Source: JAWLAT01 sp041395325 (lineage in GTDB: Bacteria > Pseudomonadota > Gammaproteobacteria > Xanthomonadales > SZUA-5). Taken from it: a stretch of 64,000 nucleotides of DNA. Within the stretch, counting starts at the first letter, position 1; each line of letters opens with the position of its first letter. The notes below the pieces were generated by a model that did no database searches, was not told the origin of the DNA, and saw only the letters and a list, made by a program, of their open reading frames with translations. The translations under genes and the position numbers were made by a program. The stretch is taken from positions 148,827-212,826 of the forward strand of contig JAWLAT010000007.1 of assembly GCA_041395325.1 (NCBI GenBank). The letters run 5' to 3'. This document shows positions 26,084 to 37,950 of the stretch, one piece after another.

Positions 26084-28225
26084 ATGAGAATGTTGTGGTT
26101 GGCCAGCTGCCTGGCCCTGGCGGCTTGTGGCAGCGGCAAGGAGAGCAACGAGATGAGCGCCGATGGACAGGCCGAACTAGCCGGGAATCCGCTGCTTCAG
26201 GCCAGCGAACTGAGTCTTCAGGCTCCTCCATTCGATCGCATCGCCACCGGGCACTTCCGTCCCGCCTTCGAAGTCGGCATGCGCGAACATCTGGCTGACA
26301 TCGAGGCGATCGCCAACAACCCTCAAGCGCCTGACTTCACCAATACCCTTGAGGCCATGGAGCGCTCGGGCGCCACGCTCGAGCGCACGCGCAAGATCTT
26401 CTTCCAGTTGACCGAACTGGTCAGCGACGATGCATTGCTGTCTGTTCAGACCGAGGTGGCGCCGTTGCTCGCGGCCCACAACGATTCGATTTACCAGAAT
26501 CAGGCCTTGTATGCGCGCGTGGACCGCCTCTTCCAGGATCGTGAAGGGCTGGCGCTCGACCCTGAGTCGCTGCAACTGCTCGAGCTGACACACCGTCGCT
26601 TCCTGCGTGCGGGCGCGCACCTGAGCGCCGACAAGCAGGCGCGATTGCGTGCGATCAACAGCGAACTGGCCGGCCTGGAAGTGCGTTTTCAGGAGAACCT
26701 GCAGAAGGAGACCGAGGCGTCGGCGGTCTATGTGGATGCCGCTGAAGCACTGGCCGGACTGGATGAATCCTCACTGGCCGCGGCTGCTGAGGCAGCGCGG
26801 TCCGCGGGTCACACGAACGGCTTCCTGCTGACCCTGGAATCTCCCAGTTCGCAATCGATCCTGGCGCAGTTGGACAATAGCGGCGTGCGCGCGGTGGTGT
26901 TCGAGGCCGCGACCAACCGGGGCAGCAACGGCAACGCCTACGACAATCAGGCGACCGTGTCCAGGCTGGCGCAGCTGCGGGCCGAGAAAGCCGGCGTGCT
27001 GGGCTATGCCAGCTATGCTGCCTACGTGCTGGAGGAAGAGACGGCGGGCACGCCGGAAGCGGTGATGAGCCTGCTGCATCAGCTTGCGCCGAAGATTCGA
27101 CTGCGAGCCGAGGTCGACGCGGCGGCGATGCAGGCCTGGATGAACGAGCAGGGGATCGAGGAAGCGCTCGAGCCGTGGGACTGGAGCTATCGCGCACGCC
27201 AACTGCGACAGGCGCAGTCGACCGTCAACGAGGGCGAACTGCGCACCTACTTCGAGTTGAATCGGGTGCTTGCCGACGGCGTTTTCGGCATGGCCAGGGA
27301 GCTCTATGGCATCGAGTTCTCGCCGCGCGACGATTTGCCGGTCTGGCACCCCGACGTTCGTGTCTACGAGGTCCGTGAGGACGATGGCCGCGTGCTTGGC
27401 CTGTATTACCTGGATCCCTTTGCTCGACCCGGCAAGAGCGGTGGCGCCTGGATGGACAGCTTCGTTGACCAGACGGCCTTGCTGGAGCAACGAGCGGTGG
27501 TCCTGAACGCGTTGAATATTGCCCGGCCGGCAGACGGTCAGCCTGTGCTGCTCAGTTTCGACGAAGTCACCACGCTGTTCCACGAGTTTGGGCACGCGGT
27601 CCACGGTCTGTTCAGCGAGGTGCGCTATCCGTCGCTTTCGGGCACAAATGTCCCCCGGGACTTCGTCGAGTTTCCTTCGCAGTTCCATGAGGATTTTGCG
27701 CTGGTGCCGCGCTTGCTGGAACGCTATGCGCGCCACTTTCAAACGGGCGAACCCCTGCCGGGGCCATTGCTGGATGCGCTGCACGAATCGCGTCGCAACG
27801 GTCAGGGCTTTGATGCTTTCGAGTACATCGCGGCAGCGCTGCTGGATCAGCGTTGGCATGGCTTGCCGGCGGGAAGCGGACCCATCAATGATGTGGTGGG
27901 TTTCGAGTTCCAGGCCCTGAGGGCGGATGGCGTCGCCTGGGTGTTGATTCCGCCACGCTACCGCAGCACCTACTTCAGCCACATCTGGCCTGGTGGCTAC
28001 GCGGCGGGGTACTACGCCTACCTGTGGAGTGAGGTGCTGGCTGCGGACGCCTATGACTATCTTGGCGGCCATGGTGGGATGACCCGGGAGAACGGTCAGC
28101 GCTTCCGCGACCGGGTGTTGTCGCGCGGGCACACCGGTGATCCGATGCTGCAATTCCGTGCATTCCGTGGGCGCGAACCGGTGATCGAACCGATGCTGCG
28201 GCGACGGGGCATCGACGAGAACTGA
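26084..28225 (+). CDS. M3 family oligopeptidase (Dcp/OpdA-like) lipoprotein
   Basis: A 713-residue zinc metallopeptidase. The zinc site is TLFHEFGHAVHGLFSEV, with the third ligand in the following ESRR-type region. A signal with lipobox (MRMLWLASCLALAACGSGKE) marks it as lipid-anchored, unlike cytoplasmic OpdA. DPFARPGKSGGAWMDSFVDQ and FSHIWPGGYAAGYYAYLWSE are typical of the Dcp branch. It would degrade short peptides in the periplasm, in line with the S46 peptidase and M20 gene nearby. ATG 26084 follows AAGGG; the frame is open upstream. Confidence 0.93.
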   Translation: MRMLWLASCLALAACGSGKESNEMSADGQAELAGNPLLQASELSLQAPPFDRIATGHFRPAFEVGMREHLADIEAIANNPQAPDFTNTLEAMERSGATLERTRKIFFQLTELVSDDALLSVQTEVAPLLAAHNDSIYQNQALYARVDRLFQDREGLALDPESLQLLELTHRRFLRAGAHLSADKQARLRAINSELAGLEVRFQENLQKETEASAVYVDAAEALAGLDESSLAAAAEAARSAGHTNGFLLTLESPSSQSILAQLDNSGVRAVVFEAATNRGSNGNAYDNQATVSRLAQLRAEKAGVLGYASYAAYVLEEETAGTPEAVMSLLHQLAPKIRLRAEVDAAAMQAWMNEQGIEEALEPWDWSYRARQLRQAQSTVNEGELRTYFELNRVLADGVFGMARELYGIEFSPRDDLPVWHPDVRVYEVREDDGRVLGLYYLDPFARPGKSGGAWMDSFVDQTALLEQRAVVLNALNIARPADGQPVLLSFDEVTTLFHEFGHAVHGLFSEVRYPSLSGTNVPRDFVEFPSQFHEDFALVPRLLERYARHFQTGEPLPGPLLDALHESRRNGQGFDAFEYIAAALLDQRWHGLPAGSGPINDVVGFEFQALRADGVAWVLIPPRYRSTYFSHIWPGGYAAGYYAYLWSEVLAADAYDYLGGHGGMTRENGQRFRDRVLSRGHTGDPMLQFRAFRGREPVIEPMLRRRGIDEN

Positions 28226-28269
28226 TTCGTCCAGGCCCATTCCGACAACAACGGGAATCGCGGACAAGT

Positions 28270-28299
28270 GGGTCGGCCGGGTTTGTGCCCGACCGACCC
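28270..28299. terminator. Hairpin between convergent genes
   Basis: Outer stem GGGTCGG/CCGACCC with an inner CGGG/CCCG helix, between the M3 peptidase stop (28225) and the convergent gene stop (28320). No T-run, so it is only a possible bidirectional terminator. Confidence 0.45.
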
Positions 28300-28319
28300 G
28301 TGCTCACTGTCACAGCAAC

Positions 28320-29186
28320 TCAGCGGCGACCGATCCAGCCGCGCGGACGCGGGTGCCGCGGATACTGGGTGGCCGGCGGGTCAGGCACAAAGCCGGGGAA
28401 AGCCTGCGGCCGGTTGCTGCCGTACTGGGGGTAGGGTGGCGGCAGGATGCCCATTGCGACCAGACGGGTGCTGTCGTCGTAGTAGAGCTCGGCGATCTGC
28501 TGTGGCCGACTGGAGGCGCGTTCGAAACGAGTCTGGCGCGCCGGTGACCATTGCTGCTGGCCGTGGCCGGTGCCCAGATACTGGCGATTGGCCTGCTCTT
28601 CGGCCAGTGCATCGGCCGACGAGCGTCCACTGGCAGAAGGCGCGCTTTGCGAGCGCTTTTCCAGCGTGCCGGCTTCATCGTCATAGCCACGGCCCGGGGC
28701 CTGCATCTGCGGTGGCCGGGGCTCGGGCTCGCTCCAGCGCAGCGGCCGCTTTTCGCCGAACACCGCGACGCCAATTACGCCGACATTGCCGGGTCGACCG
28801 GTACGCGCGGCGTAGCTGTCCGGCAGTTCGGTGAACTCGAAGGACGCCACGTTGTGCAGACTCTTGCGCCAGCCATCGATGCTGATCCGCTCCCAGGGAT
28901 CGAGCACATAGCCGCCCTGACCAGTACTGGCCGTCTGACCACTGATCACGTTCACGCCGTCCACGCTCAGTACCGCCAGCACGCGCTCGTGGCTGGCGTT
29001 GTAGAGCTCGATGGCGTATCGGTGCCCGGGCTCACCGGCTATCCACTGGCGTGGCCCGTCGGCGTACTGGGTCAGCACCCGACCGGTGTCGCGGTCGCGA
29101 ATCTGCATCTGCACCGCGGCCAGCGTCGGCAGTGCCGTCGCACCGGCCAACAGCGCCACCGCCATCGTCATCCATTGCTTGCCCAT
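28320..29186 (-). CDS. Secreted protein of unknown function, 288 aa
   Basis: The signal peptide is MGKQWMTMAVALLAGATALP, with cleavage after LAA. Residues 25-150 form a beta-rich domain (VQMQIRDRDTGRVLTQYADG, RYAIELYNASHERVLAVLSV, DGVNVISGQTAS). A Pro/Gln/Ser-rich linker follows, then a conserved segment ANRQYLGTGHGQQQWSPARQ, TRFERASSRPQQIAELYYDD, and a Pro-rich tail. The LGTGHG...FERAS block looks conserved in other gammaproteobacterial exported proteins I have seen, but I know no function. Single gene, convergent with the peptidase. Confidence 0.8.
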   Translation of the reverse strand: MGKQWMTMAVALLAGATALPTLAAVQMQIRDRDTGRVLTQYADGPRQWIAGEPGHRYAIELYNASHERVLAVLSVDGVNVISGQTASTGQGGYVLDPWERISIDGWRKSLHNVASFEFTELPDSYAARTGRPGNVGVIGVAVFGEKRPLRWSEPEPRPPQMQAPGRGYDDEAGTLEKRSQSAPSASGRSSADALAEEQANRQYLGTGHGQQQWSPARQTRFERASSRPQQIAELYYDDSTRLVAMGILPPPYPQYGSNRPQAFPGFVPDPPATQYPRHPRPRGWIGRR

Positions 29187-29368
29187 GGCCTGCTCCTCAT
29201 TGCCATCGCCTTGTTGGCGACGAGACAGAAAACGGGGCAGGGTGGGGTGTGGGGTTTGCGCGCATGTCGACAGTCAGTTGGCCTTAACTTGACCGGCCAT
29301 GCCAGTGGTCGTCGCGACACGGATCCGACGTCACGAACCCTCCGGATCCAACGTCTGGATCGGGCGGC

Positions 29369-31609
29369 CTACCAGTCGAATCGATAGGCCAGCTTGACCA
29401 GGAACTGATCGCTGTCACGCAACGAGAAGGTCTGCTCCAGTGTCTGGCCGAGGCCGTCAAACTCGTCGGTGGCGCTGAAGCCGCCGCGGCTGTAGACCGC
29501 GTAGATGTCGCTCAAGGTGCCGAGCTTGTAGCGATAGCGAATCTGGAAGCCCAGATTGCGCAGCTGGAAGTCCTCCAGCGCGGCGCTGCTGGCGACCAGG
29601 CGACCGCGTTCATCCAGGCGCCGGGCGGCGATGGCTTCGGCGTCGATGGCGATGGCCTGCAGCTTGACGCGCAGTTCCTGACGATCGTCGATGAACCAGT
29701 TGAGATTGGAAAACAGCTCCACCCGGCGACTGCTGAAGCTGCCGAACTCGCGTCCTTCCTGCCACAACAGCCAGTCCGACTGGCGCCAGGCGAACAGGCC
29801 CAGATCCACATCGAAGCGGTCGCTCGCATGCCAGCGCGGCCGGATGCCGCCGTAGTAGGACAGGCCATCGACGTGATTGGGACTGATCTCGAAGTTCCAG
29901 TAGAAGGACCAGTGACCGTCGCCACGGCGTGGGCGATTGGCCTCGATGAAGAACTGCGGTCCGCTCTGGCGGGGCACGGAGCCATTGCCGCGGGACAGTC
30001 GGTCATCGACCACCGCATCGCGCCAGCGCGCGAAGAAGTACATATTGCTGCCACTGCGCAGCTCGGAATAGCGCTGCAGCGTGACTTGCCGCTGCAGCAA
30101 CTCGCCCACGGTGTTCTCGCGCCAGATGTAGTCGCCCTCCCAGGAGTGGCTGGCGAAACGGGATTCGGCTGGCAGCGCGTCCTGTCGATAGCCGGTCTCC
30201 CACTCCAGATAGCGGTAGTCGTTGCGATCCTGGAAACCCAGGTCGTTGAGCTCGAACTGGGCGTCGCTGTAAATCAGGAAGTACTGTTGCCGCCACGGCC
30301 CGGGCACGTCCCAGTCGGCCACCACACCGGCCGCATTGCCGCTTTGACTGATGCCGGCGGTGTCGCTGCGGGAGTGCATCCACAACGGACGCACCAGCCA
30401 CTGATCGCTCGGCTTCCAGCGCGCGTCCAGCGCGGTGACCTCCGCCTCACGGTCGAGGAAGGGTCGCTCCACGCGGCTGTGCTGGGCACCCAGGGTCAGC
30501 GAGTCCCAGGACTGGGTGCCGCGCAGCAGCTGCATGCTGCGGCCGGCGTCACCATCTTCCTCGGCGGCGAAGACACCATAGCCAGTCCGACCAAAACTGC
30601 CATTGGCCTTGACCGCGGCACGGATCTCGGCCGCCCCACTGCCGTCGTCGAGCGGTCCGCCGACCCGGCGCGTGTAGAAGGGCCGACCCAGAAAATGATT
30701 GAGCTCGAAGTAGCTCTGGTTCTCGGTGAAGAAGGGGCGCTTGTCGGTGAAAAACGTCTCGATGCCACTGAAATCGACCACCAGTTCATCGCTCTCCACC
30801 TGGCCGAAGTCAGGATTCAGGGTCAGCGCGAACTGATGGTCGCCGCTGGGCTTCCAGAACACGTCCAGACCGCCCTTGAAATCGGACTGGTCACCGACGA
30901 AGTCGTGCGAGCTGACCACATAGGGGGTCAGTGCCAGCTGCTGATCCTGGTACTGATCAATCTCGACCCGGTGAAAATCGCTGACAAAGCGTGGTCGGTT
31001 GAAGCTGGCGTCGGGGAAGGCGAAGCGCTCACCGGTGGCCACCAGCACCCGGTCGAAGTAGACGGCCACCGTGCGCCGTTCTTCGCCGGAATTGCGCATC
31101 TGGGCGATTGACCAGGGGATCAGCCACTCGGCCACGTAGCCGCCGTCGAAGTCGGCCACCGCGTGGGTCCAGGCCGCGTCCCAGTCGGAATTGAAGCTGC
31201 TCTCGTTGCTGACGACCTCGTCCATGATGTCGCCGGCCGCGGTGATCGTGAAGTCGTAGCCGACCCGGCCATCGGCGTCGAAATCGATCATCACATTCAT
31301 CCGGTCCACCGGCGCGTTGCCGTCGCGCTGAATGCGTGTACGCGTTTGCGGCACTTCGGGCGGGTGCCAGGCGCGCACGGCAAAGGCCAGGCCCTCCGGC
31401 GTGGACAGCATCCAGGCTTCGGCACGCCGGTCGGCCGGCGCCGGGGCGCCGCTGAGCGGCTGCACTGCGACGAAGTCGGCGAAGTGCTCGGCGCCCGCCC
31501 ACTCCTGCGGATCGAACACGCCGTCGATGGTGACCGCAGCGGCCGGCAGGGCAGGCAGCAGGGCGATCAGCGTCAGCCAGGCACAGCTGCGGGTCAGGGT
31601 CGGGGGCAT
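29369..31609 (-). CDS. DUF5916 protein: CBM9-like domain plus outer-membrane beta-barrel
   Basis: A 746-residue protein. The signal peptide is MPPTLTRSCAWLTLIALLPA. An N-terminal carbohydrate-binding-family-9-like domain comes first (IDGVFDPQEWAGAEHFADFV, then VMIDFDADGRVGYDFTITAA). Many alternating aromatic strands follow and end at an aromatic residue (FLVKLAYRFDW), as in outer-membrane barrels. FFTDKRPFFTENQSYFELNH is a DUF5916 signature. ATG 31609 starts the export signal; an upstream in-frame ATG at 31663 is disfavoured. Function unknown. No glycan-use genes are adjacent. Confidence 0.88.
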   Translation of the reverse strand: MPPTLTRSCAWLTLIALLPALPAAAVTIDGVFDPQEWAGAEHFADFVAVQPLSGAPAPADRRAEAWMLSTPEGLAFAVRAWHPPEVPQTRTRIQRDGNAPVDRMNVMIDFDADGRVGYDFTITAAGDIMDEVVSNESSFNSDWDAAWTHAVADFDGGYVAEWLIPWSIAQMRNSGEERRTVAVYFDRVLVATGERFAFPDASFNRPRFVSDFHRVEIDQYQDQQLALTPYVVSSHDFVGDQSDFKGGLDVFWKPSGDHQFALTLNPDFGQVESDELVVDFSGIETFFTDKRPFFTENQSYFELNHFLGRPFYTRRVGGPLDDGSGAAEIRAAVKANGSFGRTGYGVFAAEEDGDAGRSMQLLRGTQSWDSLTLGAQHSRVERPFLDREAEVTALDARWKPSDQWLVRPLWMHSRSDTAGISQSGNAAGVVADWDVPGPWRQQYFLIYSDAQFELNDLGFQDRNDYRYLEWETGYRQDALPAESRFASHSWEGDYIWRENTVGELLQRQVTLQRYSELRSGSNMYFFARWRDAVVDDRLSRGNGSVPRQSGPQFFIEANRPRRGDGHWSFYWNFEISPNHVDGLSYYGGIRPRWHASDRFDVDLGLFAWRQSDWLLWQEGREFGSFSSRRVELFSNLNWFIDDRQELRVKLQAIAIDAEAIAARRLDERGRLVASSAALEDFQLRNLGFQIRYRYKLGTLSDIYAVYSRGGFSATDEFDGLGQTLEQTFSLRDSDQFLVKLAYRFDW

Positions 31610-31725
31610 GCGCTCGGGTCGGGTCGGCAATGCGCGGACTCTACCGGCGGGCCGGCGCGGCACCCTAGGCCAGAGGTCATGTCTGCGGTGGGACGGCCGT
31701 CACCTGCGTCACGAGCATGGGCACG

Positions 31726-31782
31726 TCAGGGCCCAGGGCACAGGGCACAGGGGCACAGGGCACAGGGCACAGGGCACAGGGG
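31726..31782 (+). repeat. Tandem heptamer array, eight units of NNCAGGG
   Basis: Units GTCAGGG, CCCAGGG and six CACAGGG copies, with one extra G after the fourth unit. The array lies between the xdhC stop and the DUF5916 start. Arrays of the same form occur at 45668-45800 and 51061-51095. Confidence 0.9.
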
Positions 31783-31823
31783 CGCCCGAGGCCGTCTGCG
31801 GCCAGCGTGTTGTCCGCGGGGCA

Positions 31824-32740
31824 CTATGTCGCTGAGCGCGGCGATTCCGGTCGATGCCGCCAGGCGATCAGTTGTCCCAGGATGCTGATGGCGATCTCAT
31901 GCGGGGTCTGGGCGCCGATGGCCAGGCCGACCGGGGCGTGCACGCGGGACCAGTCCAGCGAGGTGGCGCGCAGCGCGTCGCGGACGGTGGCCAGACGCCG
32001 CCGACTGCCCATCAGGCCAATCCAGTCCGGTTGCAGGTCGTGCGGCAAGGCGGCCAGCACGCGCAGCTGGGCAACGTCGGTCGGGTAATCACGGTTCAAC
32101 AGCACGACCAGTCGCTGTCTGCCGGTGGCCAGCGCCGCTTGCAGCCGTTCGGGCGGACCAAGCCACAGACTGGCCTCGGGAAACTGATGCGGATCCAACC
32201 GCTCGCTGCCGGCGTCGTGCACCGCCAGATCGAAATCCAATGGTTGGGCCATTTCATACAACGCCCGACCACAGTGACCCAGGCCGCAGATCAGCAAGCG
32301 CGGGTCGGGCTGAATCTGCAAGGCGTCGGGCACGAGGTCGTCGATGGCCGTCGCGCCCAGGCTGTCCGCATCCAGTGACAGCGTTTGGCCCTGGGCCAGA
32401 TCGCGCAGCATGGCGTCAATGATCGCGCTGTCCTCGACCGACCAGCGGCGCAGGGCGAAGCGCATCTGCCCACCACAAACGCCGACGGCGTCGGCGCTGC
32501 CATCGAGCCGCAGCGCCAGTGTCGTCGACCGCTCACTGCTGGCCAGCAGCCGACTGGCCTGGTCCAGCACGCGGGCCTCGGCCTGCCCGCCACCGACCGA
32601 GCCGACGGTTCCGCTCGACCCGATCAACATCCGACTGCCGCTGCCCCGCGGGGTGGCGCCGCGGCTGTGCACGACGCTGGCGACGACGCAGGGCTCGCCC
32701 TGCGCCAGCCGCTGCGCCAGCGCTCGCCACAGCCGTTCGC

Positions 32741-32744
<4 letters not shown>
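31824..32744 (-). CDS. xdhC: XdhC-type molybdenum-cofactor insertion protein
   Basis: A 306-residue protein. The XdhC/CoxI N-terminal domain has VVASVVHSRGATPRGSGSRM and GSVGGGQAEARVL. The C-terminal Rossmann-like domain includes RLLICGLGHCGRALYEMAQP and PDWIGLMGSRRRL. It delivers the sulphurated molybdenum cofactor to the XdhB subunit. The ATG overlaps the xdhB stop by 4 bases, so the order xdhA-xdhB-xdhC is translationally coupled. A heptamer repeat array lies on its 3' side. Confidence 0.94.
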
Positions 32745-35037
<2,293 letters not shown>

Positions 35038-35041
<4 letters not shown>

Positions 35042-36441
35042 GCGTCCGCTCCCAGTGGCGTCGCCAGGCCGCAGCTTTCGGCCAGGAAGCGGCCGAACAG
35101 GCTGGCGCAGAGGCTGCGGCGATAGTCGGCACTGGCGCGCTGGTCGTTGAGCGGCTCGAAACTCTCCCGCACGGCGGTCATCGCGGCCTGCGCCAGCGTC
35201 TCGTCCAGACGCTGACCAAGCAGCGACTGCTCCACCGCGAGCGCCCGCACCGGCGTGGCGGCCACGCCGCCGTAGGCCAGTCGCGCATGAACCACGCGTC
35301 CTTCATCGTCCAGCCGCAGGGCAAAGGCGGCGGCGACGATGCTGATGTCGTCGCTGGGCCGCTTGCTGACCTTGTAGCTGGCGCTGATCAGGCCAGGCGG
35401 GCGAGGCAGGCGCACGCGCGCCAGCAACTCGTCCTCGGCCAGCGCGGTCTGTCGATAGCCGTTGAAGAACTCGGCCACTTCGATCTGCCGCACGCCGCGC
35501 AGGCTGTGGCACTCCAGTCGTGCGTCCAGCGCCAGCAGCACCGGCAGCAGATCGCCGATGGGCGAGGCCGTACCCAGATTGCCGCCCAGCGTGGCGCGTT
35601 CGCGCACCTGGCGGGCGGCGAAGACCGACAGCATCTGCGTCAGCGCCGGATGCGCGTCTCCCAGACTCAGTTCCAGCTGGCGCAGACTCACGCCAGCGCC
35701 AATGATCGTCTGCTCGGCTTCGAACTGCAGCCGCTGCAGCTCACTCACCCGATCCAACGCGATGTAGGCCGGTGCCGGCGGTCGGTGCTGGCTGAGACCG
35801 ACGCCCAGATCGGTGGCGCCGGCGATCCAGCTGGCCTGCGGCTGCGCCGCTTTCAGTCGCAGCGCCTCGGCCAACGACGTCGGGCAATGGAAGCCCGGTC
35901 GATCGGTCGCCGGCAAGGCGGACGGAGGCGACTGGCAACGTTGCGCGAATTGATCCGCGGGCAAGGCCTGCGCGGCCAATTCGGCTGCGGCCGCGCGAAT
36001 GGGGCGGTAGCCGGTGCAGCGACACAGATTGCCTTCGAAGCAATGGGCATCCAACTGGCCGGCGTACTGTCCGGCCAGCAGACTCATGACGAAGCCCGGC
36101 GTGCAATAGCCACACTGCGAGCCGCCCTGTCGCACCATGGCCTGCTGCACCGGATGGAGCTGACCGTCGGCGGCCACGGCCTCGACCGTATAGACCTCGC
36201 GGCCAGCCAGCTGGCCCATCGGCAGCAGGCAGCTGTTGATGGCCTGCAGGCGCCGGTCGGACGGTGCGTCGGGTTGGACCAGCAGCACCGTGCAGGCGCC
36301 GCAGTCGCCGTCGCCGCAGCCTTCCTTGGTGCCGCGCAGGCCTTGCCGGTGCAACCAGCGCAACAGGGATTCGGTGGGTTCGCCGTCTCCGATGGCCTGT
36401 GCGCGGCCATTGAGACGAAACTCGAGGTCGGTCGGTTTCAT
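35038..36441 (-). CDS. xdhA: Xanthine dehydrogenase, small subunit (2Fe-2S and FAD domains)
   Basis: A 467-residue protein. The first [2Fe-2S] cluster is in LRGTKEGCGDGDCGACTVLL. The second is in GSQCGYCTPGFVMSLL and CFEGNLCRCTGYRPI. From residue 180 the FAD domain has FHCPTSLAEALRLKAAQPQA and RERATLGGNLGTASPIGDLL. Electrons pass from the molybdenum centre of XdhB through these cofactors to NAD+. It is the first gene of the xdhABC operon. A TATGCC -10-like box (36472-36477, minus strand) lies 31 bases before the ATG. Confidence 0.97.
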
Positions 36442-36571
36442 CGCGGCAAGAGTAGCGATGTCGCCGGGCAGGGCATAGCGTTGTGCGGTCGAGGTGCGTT
36501 GACTTGCGTGTGCACGAAGAGGGCCACAAACTGAGTCAGGCCATCGCTGAGCTCAGTTCCGGACGCGTCGA

Positions 36572-36961
36572 ATGATCTGTCCCGCCTGCGGCACGCAGAA
36601 TCGATTCCCTTGGGCGCTGGTCTGCCTTCGAGACCACGCGCATTGTGAGCACTGCGCGGTCAAGCTGAAGTTGCATCCGGTGGTCGATGGACTCACGAAA
36701 TGCCTGCCGCTGGTTCTGGGGATCGGACTGATGCTCTGGTTTGGCTCAGCCATGTCGATCTGGCTGGCCATCCCGTTGGCGATTGGCGTGGCCATGGGGT
36801 CAGCCATGTTGGTGGCCGCCGGCGGCCTTGCTGCGGGCCAGCTGTTGGCCGTCAGGCCCGGTGAAAGTCTCGGTGCGGCCTATGTGTCGGTGTTGGTGAG
36901 CGTCTCTGGGCTGATGTTGCTGCTGATCCTGATCACCCTGCTGCCGGAGCCGTTTCGGTGA
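36572..36961 (+). CDS. Small membrane protein with N-terminal zinc ribbon, 129 aa
   Basis: It begins MICPACGTQNRFPWALVCLR, with CPAC followed by CEHC (residues 3-27), a four-cysteine zinc ribbon. Three hydrophobic helices follow (LPLVLGIGLMLWFGSAMSIW, then LAIPLAIGVAMGSAMLVAAG, and a C-terminal LLLILITLL). The TGA overlaps the next ATG by one base (TGATG), so the two membrane proteins are probably co-translated. It resembles small zinc-ribbon inner-membrane proteins of unknown function. Its position between xdh and uraH/puuD is not evidence of a purine role. Confidence 0.72.
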   Translation: MICPACGTQNRFPWALVCLRDHAHCEHCAVKLKLHPVVDGLTKCLPLVLGIGLMLWFGSAMSIWLAIPLAIGVAMGSAMLVAAGGLAAGQLLAVRPGESLGAAYVSVLVSVSGLMLLLILITLLPEPFR

Positions 36962-37401
36962 TGCCGGACGAGGTCGGGCGGGGCGCGGCTGAAAGACTTC
37001 GCCGATCGCTGCATCCCTGGCAATCGATGCTGCTGCATGCGACCGGAGTGATTCTGGCCGTCGGCGGCCTGGCGCTCGCCGGGTGGATCGAACATAGAGA
37101 CACCGGCTGGACCGTGTTCGAGTCGGTGGTGGTCAGTGCGGCGGTGGTGGTCGGTTTGCTGGTGGTGATTCTGGCTGCGGGCGAGTTCAACCTGTTGCGT
37201 CTACGACCGACGCGCTTCGGTCAGGTCCTCAGCGGCTTTGCCCAACTGGCCTTTTTGTTGACGGTGCTCTCCATGGGCGCGGATGCGCGTCACGCGGACT
37301 GGATACAGGTCGGCGCGATCGCCATGTCCTCGGGTGGCTTGCTGGTGTGGCTGATCGGCAAAGCCCTCGGTGCCCAGGTGTTGGCGGCGCGGGACCCCTG
37401 A
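36961..37401 (+). CDS. Small inner-membrane protein, 146 aa, four predicted helices
   Basis: The charged start MPDEVGRGAAERLRRSLHPW leads to helix 1 (LLHATGVILAVGGLALAGWI), helix 2 (VVVSAAVVVGLLVVILAAGE), helix 3 (LSGFAQLAFLLTVLSMGADA) and helix 4 (IAMSSGGLLVWLIGKALGAQ). The ATG overlaps the stop of the preceding zinc-ribbon gene. I do not recognise the family. It is followed by uraH after 190 bases with an apparent separate promoter. Confidence 0.7.
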   Translation: MPDEVGRGAAERLRRSLHPWQSMLLHATGVILAVGGLALAGWIEHRDTGWTVFESVVVSAAVVVGLLVVILAAGEFNLLRLRPTRFGQVLSGFAQLAFLLTVLSMGADARHADWIQVGAIAMSSGGLLVWLIGKALGAQVLAARDP

Positions 37402-37555
37402 ACGAGGTCTGCTTCCACCGTTGCCTATCCCGCTTGTCGCCCATTGCAAGTGCCGCTATCACGGGAGGGTAGGTCGGACCTCTGCGCGTCCGGCTCTGAG
37501 TGAGCCAACAAGCGCGTGGAAGTGCTCGGGTGACAGTGGCGTACCCGGTTGGCGC

Positions 37556-37561
37556 TATGCT
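37556..37561 (+). promoter_or_regulatory. Putative -10 element TATGCT of uraH-puuD
   Basis: GGCGCTATGCTCC lies 31 bases before the uraH ATG. GTGACA at 37530-37535 could be a -35 box, but the 20-base spacer is long. Confidence 0.4.
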
Positions 37562-37592
37562 CCGGCCTCCCCAATCCGACCCGATTCCGCCG

Positions 37593-37946
37593 ATGCGCAA
37601 ACTCAGTACCCATGTGCTCGACACCGCCAACGGCCAACCGGCGAGCGGGATGTCGATTGAGCTGGTACGCCATGCCGAAGGCGGTCAGCAATGCCTGGGA
37701 CGGTTCCGAACCAACAGTGACGGCCGCTGCGATGGCGCGCTGCTGAGCGGTGATGCGCTGCAAGTGGGCCGCTACGAGCTGCGCTTTGCGGTGTCGGAGT
37801 ACTTCCGGGGACTGGGAGTGGAACTCCCCGAGCCGCCGTTTCTGGACGTGGTGACCATTGCCTTCGGCATTGCCGATCCCGACGCCGGCTACCACGTGCC
37901 CCTGCTGGTCTCGCCCTGGGCCTACTCCACATATCGGGGCAGCTGA
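37593..37946 (+). CDS. uraH: 5-hydroxyisourate hydrolase (transthyretin-like)
   Basis: A 117-residue protein, the usual length. It has MRKLSTHVLDTANGQPASGM at the start (catalytic His), RFRTNSDGRCDGALL, and the C-terminal YHVPLLVSPWAYSTYRGS, the YRGS tetrapeptide that defines HIU hydrolases. It hydrolyses 5-hydroxyisourate, the product of urate oxidation, to OHCU. The stop is 5 bases before the puuD GTG, so the two are co-translated. ATG 37593 has no clear ribosome-binding site but follows a -10-like box, so the mRNA may have a very short leader. Confidence 0.97.
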   Translation: MRKLSTHVLDTANGQPASGMSIELVRHAEGGQQCLGRFRTNSDGRCDGALLSGDALQVGRYELRFAVSEYFRGLGVELPEPPFLDVVTIAFGIADPDAGYHVPLLVSPWAYSTYRGS

Positions 37947-37950
37947 GCCG

